DNA of 6,962 nucleotides from Chloroflexota bacterium (GTDB taxonomy: Bacteria > Chloroflexota > UBA6077 > JADZDV01). The position numbers and the translations under genes are program-made. Below are positions 6,420-6,962 of this stretch, piece after piece. The notes below the pieces were generated by a model, which was not told the origin of the DNA, did not search any database, and saw nothing but the letters and a program-made list of their open reading frames with translations. The stretch lies in the NCBI GenBank assembly GCA_020850915.1, contig JADZDV010000011.1:1-6962 (forward strand), in the 5' to 3' direction. Position 1 is the stretch's first letter; each line of letters begins with the position of its first letter.

Positions 6420-6962
6420 ATGGGCCAGGCGCCGGCCTCCAAACGGTGGCAGCGCGTGAGGGCCACCCTGGCGCGCCATCAGGCAAACGTGAACCTCTCT
6501 CTAGCCACCATCGCCTTCGCCATCTCCTTTGCCGTCTGGGGCCTGATTGGTGGTCTGGCCCCGATTCTGAAGCAGGAGTATGGGCTGACCACCGCGCAGA
6601 CCAGCGCGCTCGTGGCGATTCCCGTGCTGGCCGGCTCGCTTGGCCGGCTGCCGGTCGGCCTGCTCATCGACTGGCTCGGGGGACGTCTCGTGCTCAGCGT
6701 GCTGCTGGCCTTCGGGACCATCCCCTGTCTGGCGCTGGCAGTCGACCATTCCTATCTATCTCTCCTGTTCTGGGGCTCTTGGATCGGCCTGGCCGGCACG
6801 TCGTTCGCCGCGGGGGTTGCATTCCTCGCGCCCTGGTTCCCAACTGAGAAACAGGGTACCGCGCTCGGCCTGTACGGGGCCGGCAATGCCGGCCAGTCGG
6901 TGGCCGCCATTGCCGGCCCGCTCCTCGCCACAACCATTGGTCTCCTGGCAACCTTTTCGCTG
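6420..6962 (+). CDS. narK: Second NarK-type nitrate/nitrite transporter, N-terminal part
   Basis: The frame is open from ATG 6420 to the right edge (181 codons), so the gene continues outside the window. Residues 25-181 align without gaps with residues 9-165 of the first NarK; by eye 120 of 157 are identical. Shared landmarks are AFAISFAVWGLI, the TM2 Arg (R76 in SLGRLPVG), WIGLAGTSFAAGVAF, APWFPTEKQG and YGAGNAGQS. In the MFS loop the first copy's DRLGGR reads DWLGGR here. The start is uncertain: no clear Shine-Dalgarno precedes ATG 6420, and in-frame GTGs at 6456 and 6489 are alternatives; 6489 falls just before the homologous region. The gene lies 55 nt after the TehA/SLAC1 stop. The high similarity points to a paralogue of the same type rather than a divergent NarK1/NarK2 pair. 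Confidence 0.9.
   Translation, partial: MGQAPASKRWQRVRATLARHQANVNLSLATIAFAISFAVWGLIGGLAPILKQEYGLTTAQTSALVAIPVLAGSLGRLPVGLLIDWLGGRLVLSVLLAFGTIPCLALAVDHSYLSLLFWGSWIGLAGTSFAAGVAFLAPWFPTEKQGTALGLYGAGNAGQSVAAIAGPLLATTIGLLATFSL

Noticed and set aside
6361..6459. Possible 32-codon small gene whose ATG overlaps the TehA/SLAC1 stop (ATGA)
   Set aside because: The overlap looks like translational coupling, but the peptide is Arg/Gly-rich, has no hydrophobic segment or motif, and overlaps the second narK start. It cannot be told from chance in GC-rich DNA.

Overview
This window is a single-direction (+ strand) cluster for respiratory nitrate metabolism from a high-GC bacterium. In order it holds the 3' end of narG (catalytic alpha subunit), complete narH, narJ and narI, a complete narK-type nitrate/nitrite transporter, a small lipoprotein-like class I cytochrome c, a TehA/SLAC1-family membrane protein, and the 5' part of a second narK running off the right edge. 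There are no RNA genes, CRISPR arrays, transposases or minus-strand genes that I can support.

Layout: 1-575 encodes the last 190 residues of NarG. A 73-nt gap carrying a perfect 10-bp hairpin leads to narH (649-2163). narH, narJ and narI are packed tightly (a 1-nt gap, then an 8-nt overlap), and narK follows after 11 nt. This looks like one transcript in which alpha, beta and gamma subunits, the NarJ assembly chaperone and a substrate transporter are made together. After a 39-nt gap come the cytochrome (4820-5239), the TehA/SLAC1 gene (5249-6364) and the second narK (6420 to the edge). The longest stretch without a gene is 73 nt.

How the genes work together: NarG and NarH form the cytoplasmic Mo-bisMGD/Fe-S half of the enzyme, and NarI anchors it through two b haems that exchange electrons with quinone. 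NarJ matures the apoenzyme, and the NarK proteins move nitrate in and/or nitrite out. The extracytoplasmic cytochrome c and the anion-channel-family protein are extra parts. They suggest either a wider electron-transfer and anion-flux module or, if the enzyme runs in reverse, a nitrite oxidoreductase (NXR) locus like those of Nitrobacter or Nitrolancea. Sequence alone cannot decide the direction.

Organism: the high GC content, the cytochrome's short lipoprotein signal followed by a Gly tract and an Ala/Pro/Thr-rich linker, and the nar/nxr-like order would fit Chloroflexota (Thermomicrobia/Nitrolancea-like). This is an inference, not something the sequence proves.

Most notable oddities: the middle of the TehA/SLAC1 gene drops to about 45% GC (hand count, 5581-5880) and uses ATA codons, unlike its neighbours. 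A perfect 13-bp inverted repeat sits over its 5' end and contains the best Shine-Dalgarno candidate for an alternative start. The two narK copies align without gaps at 120/157 identical residues.
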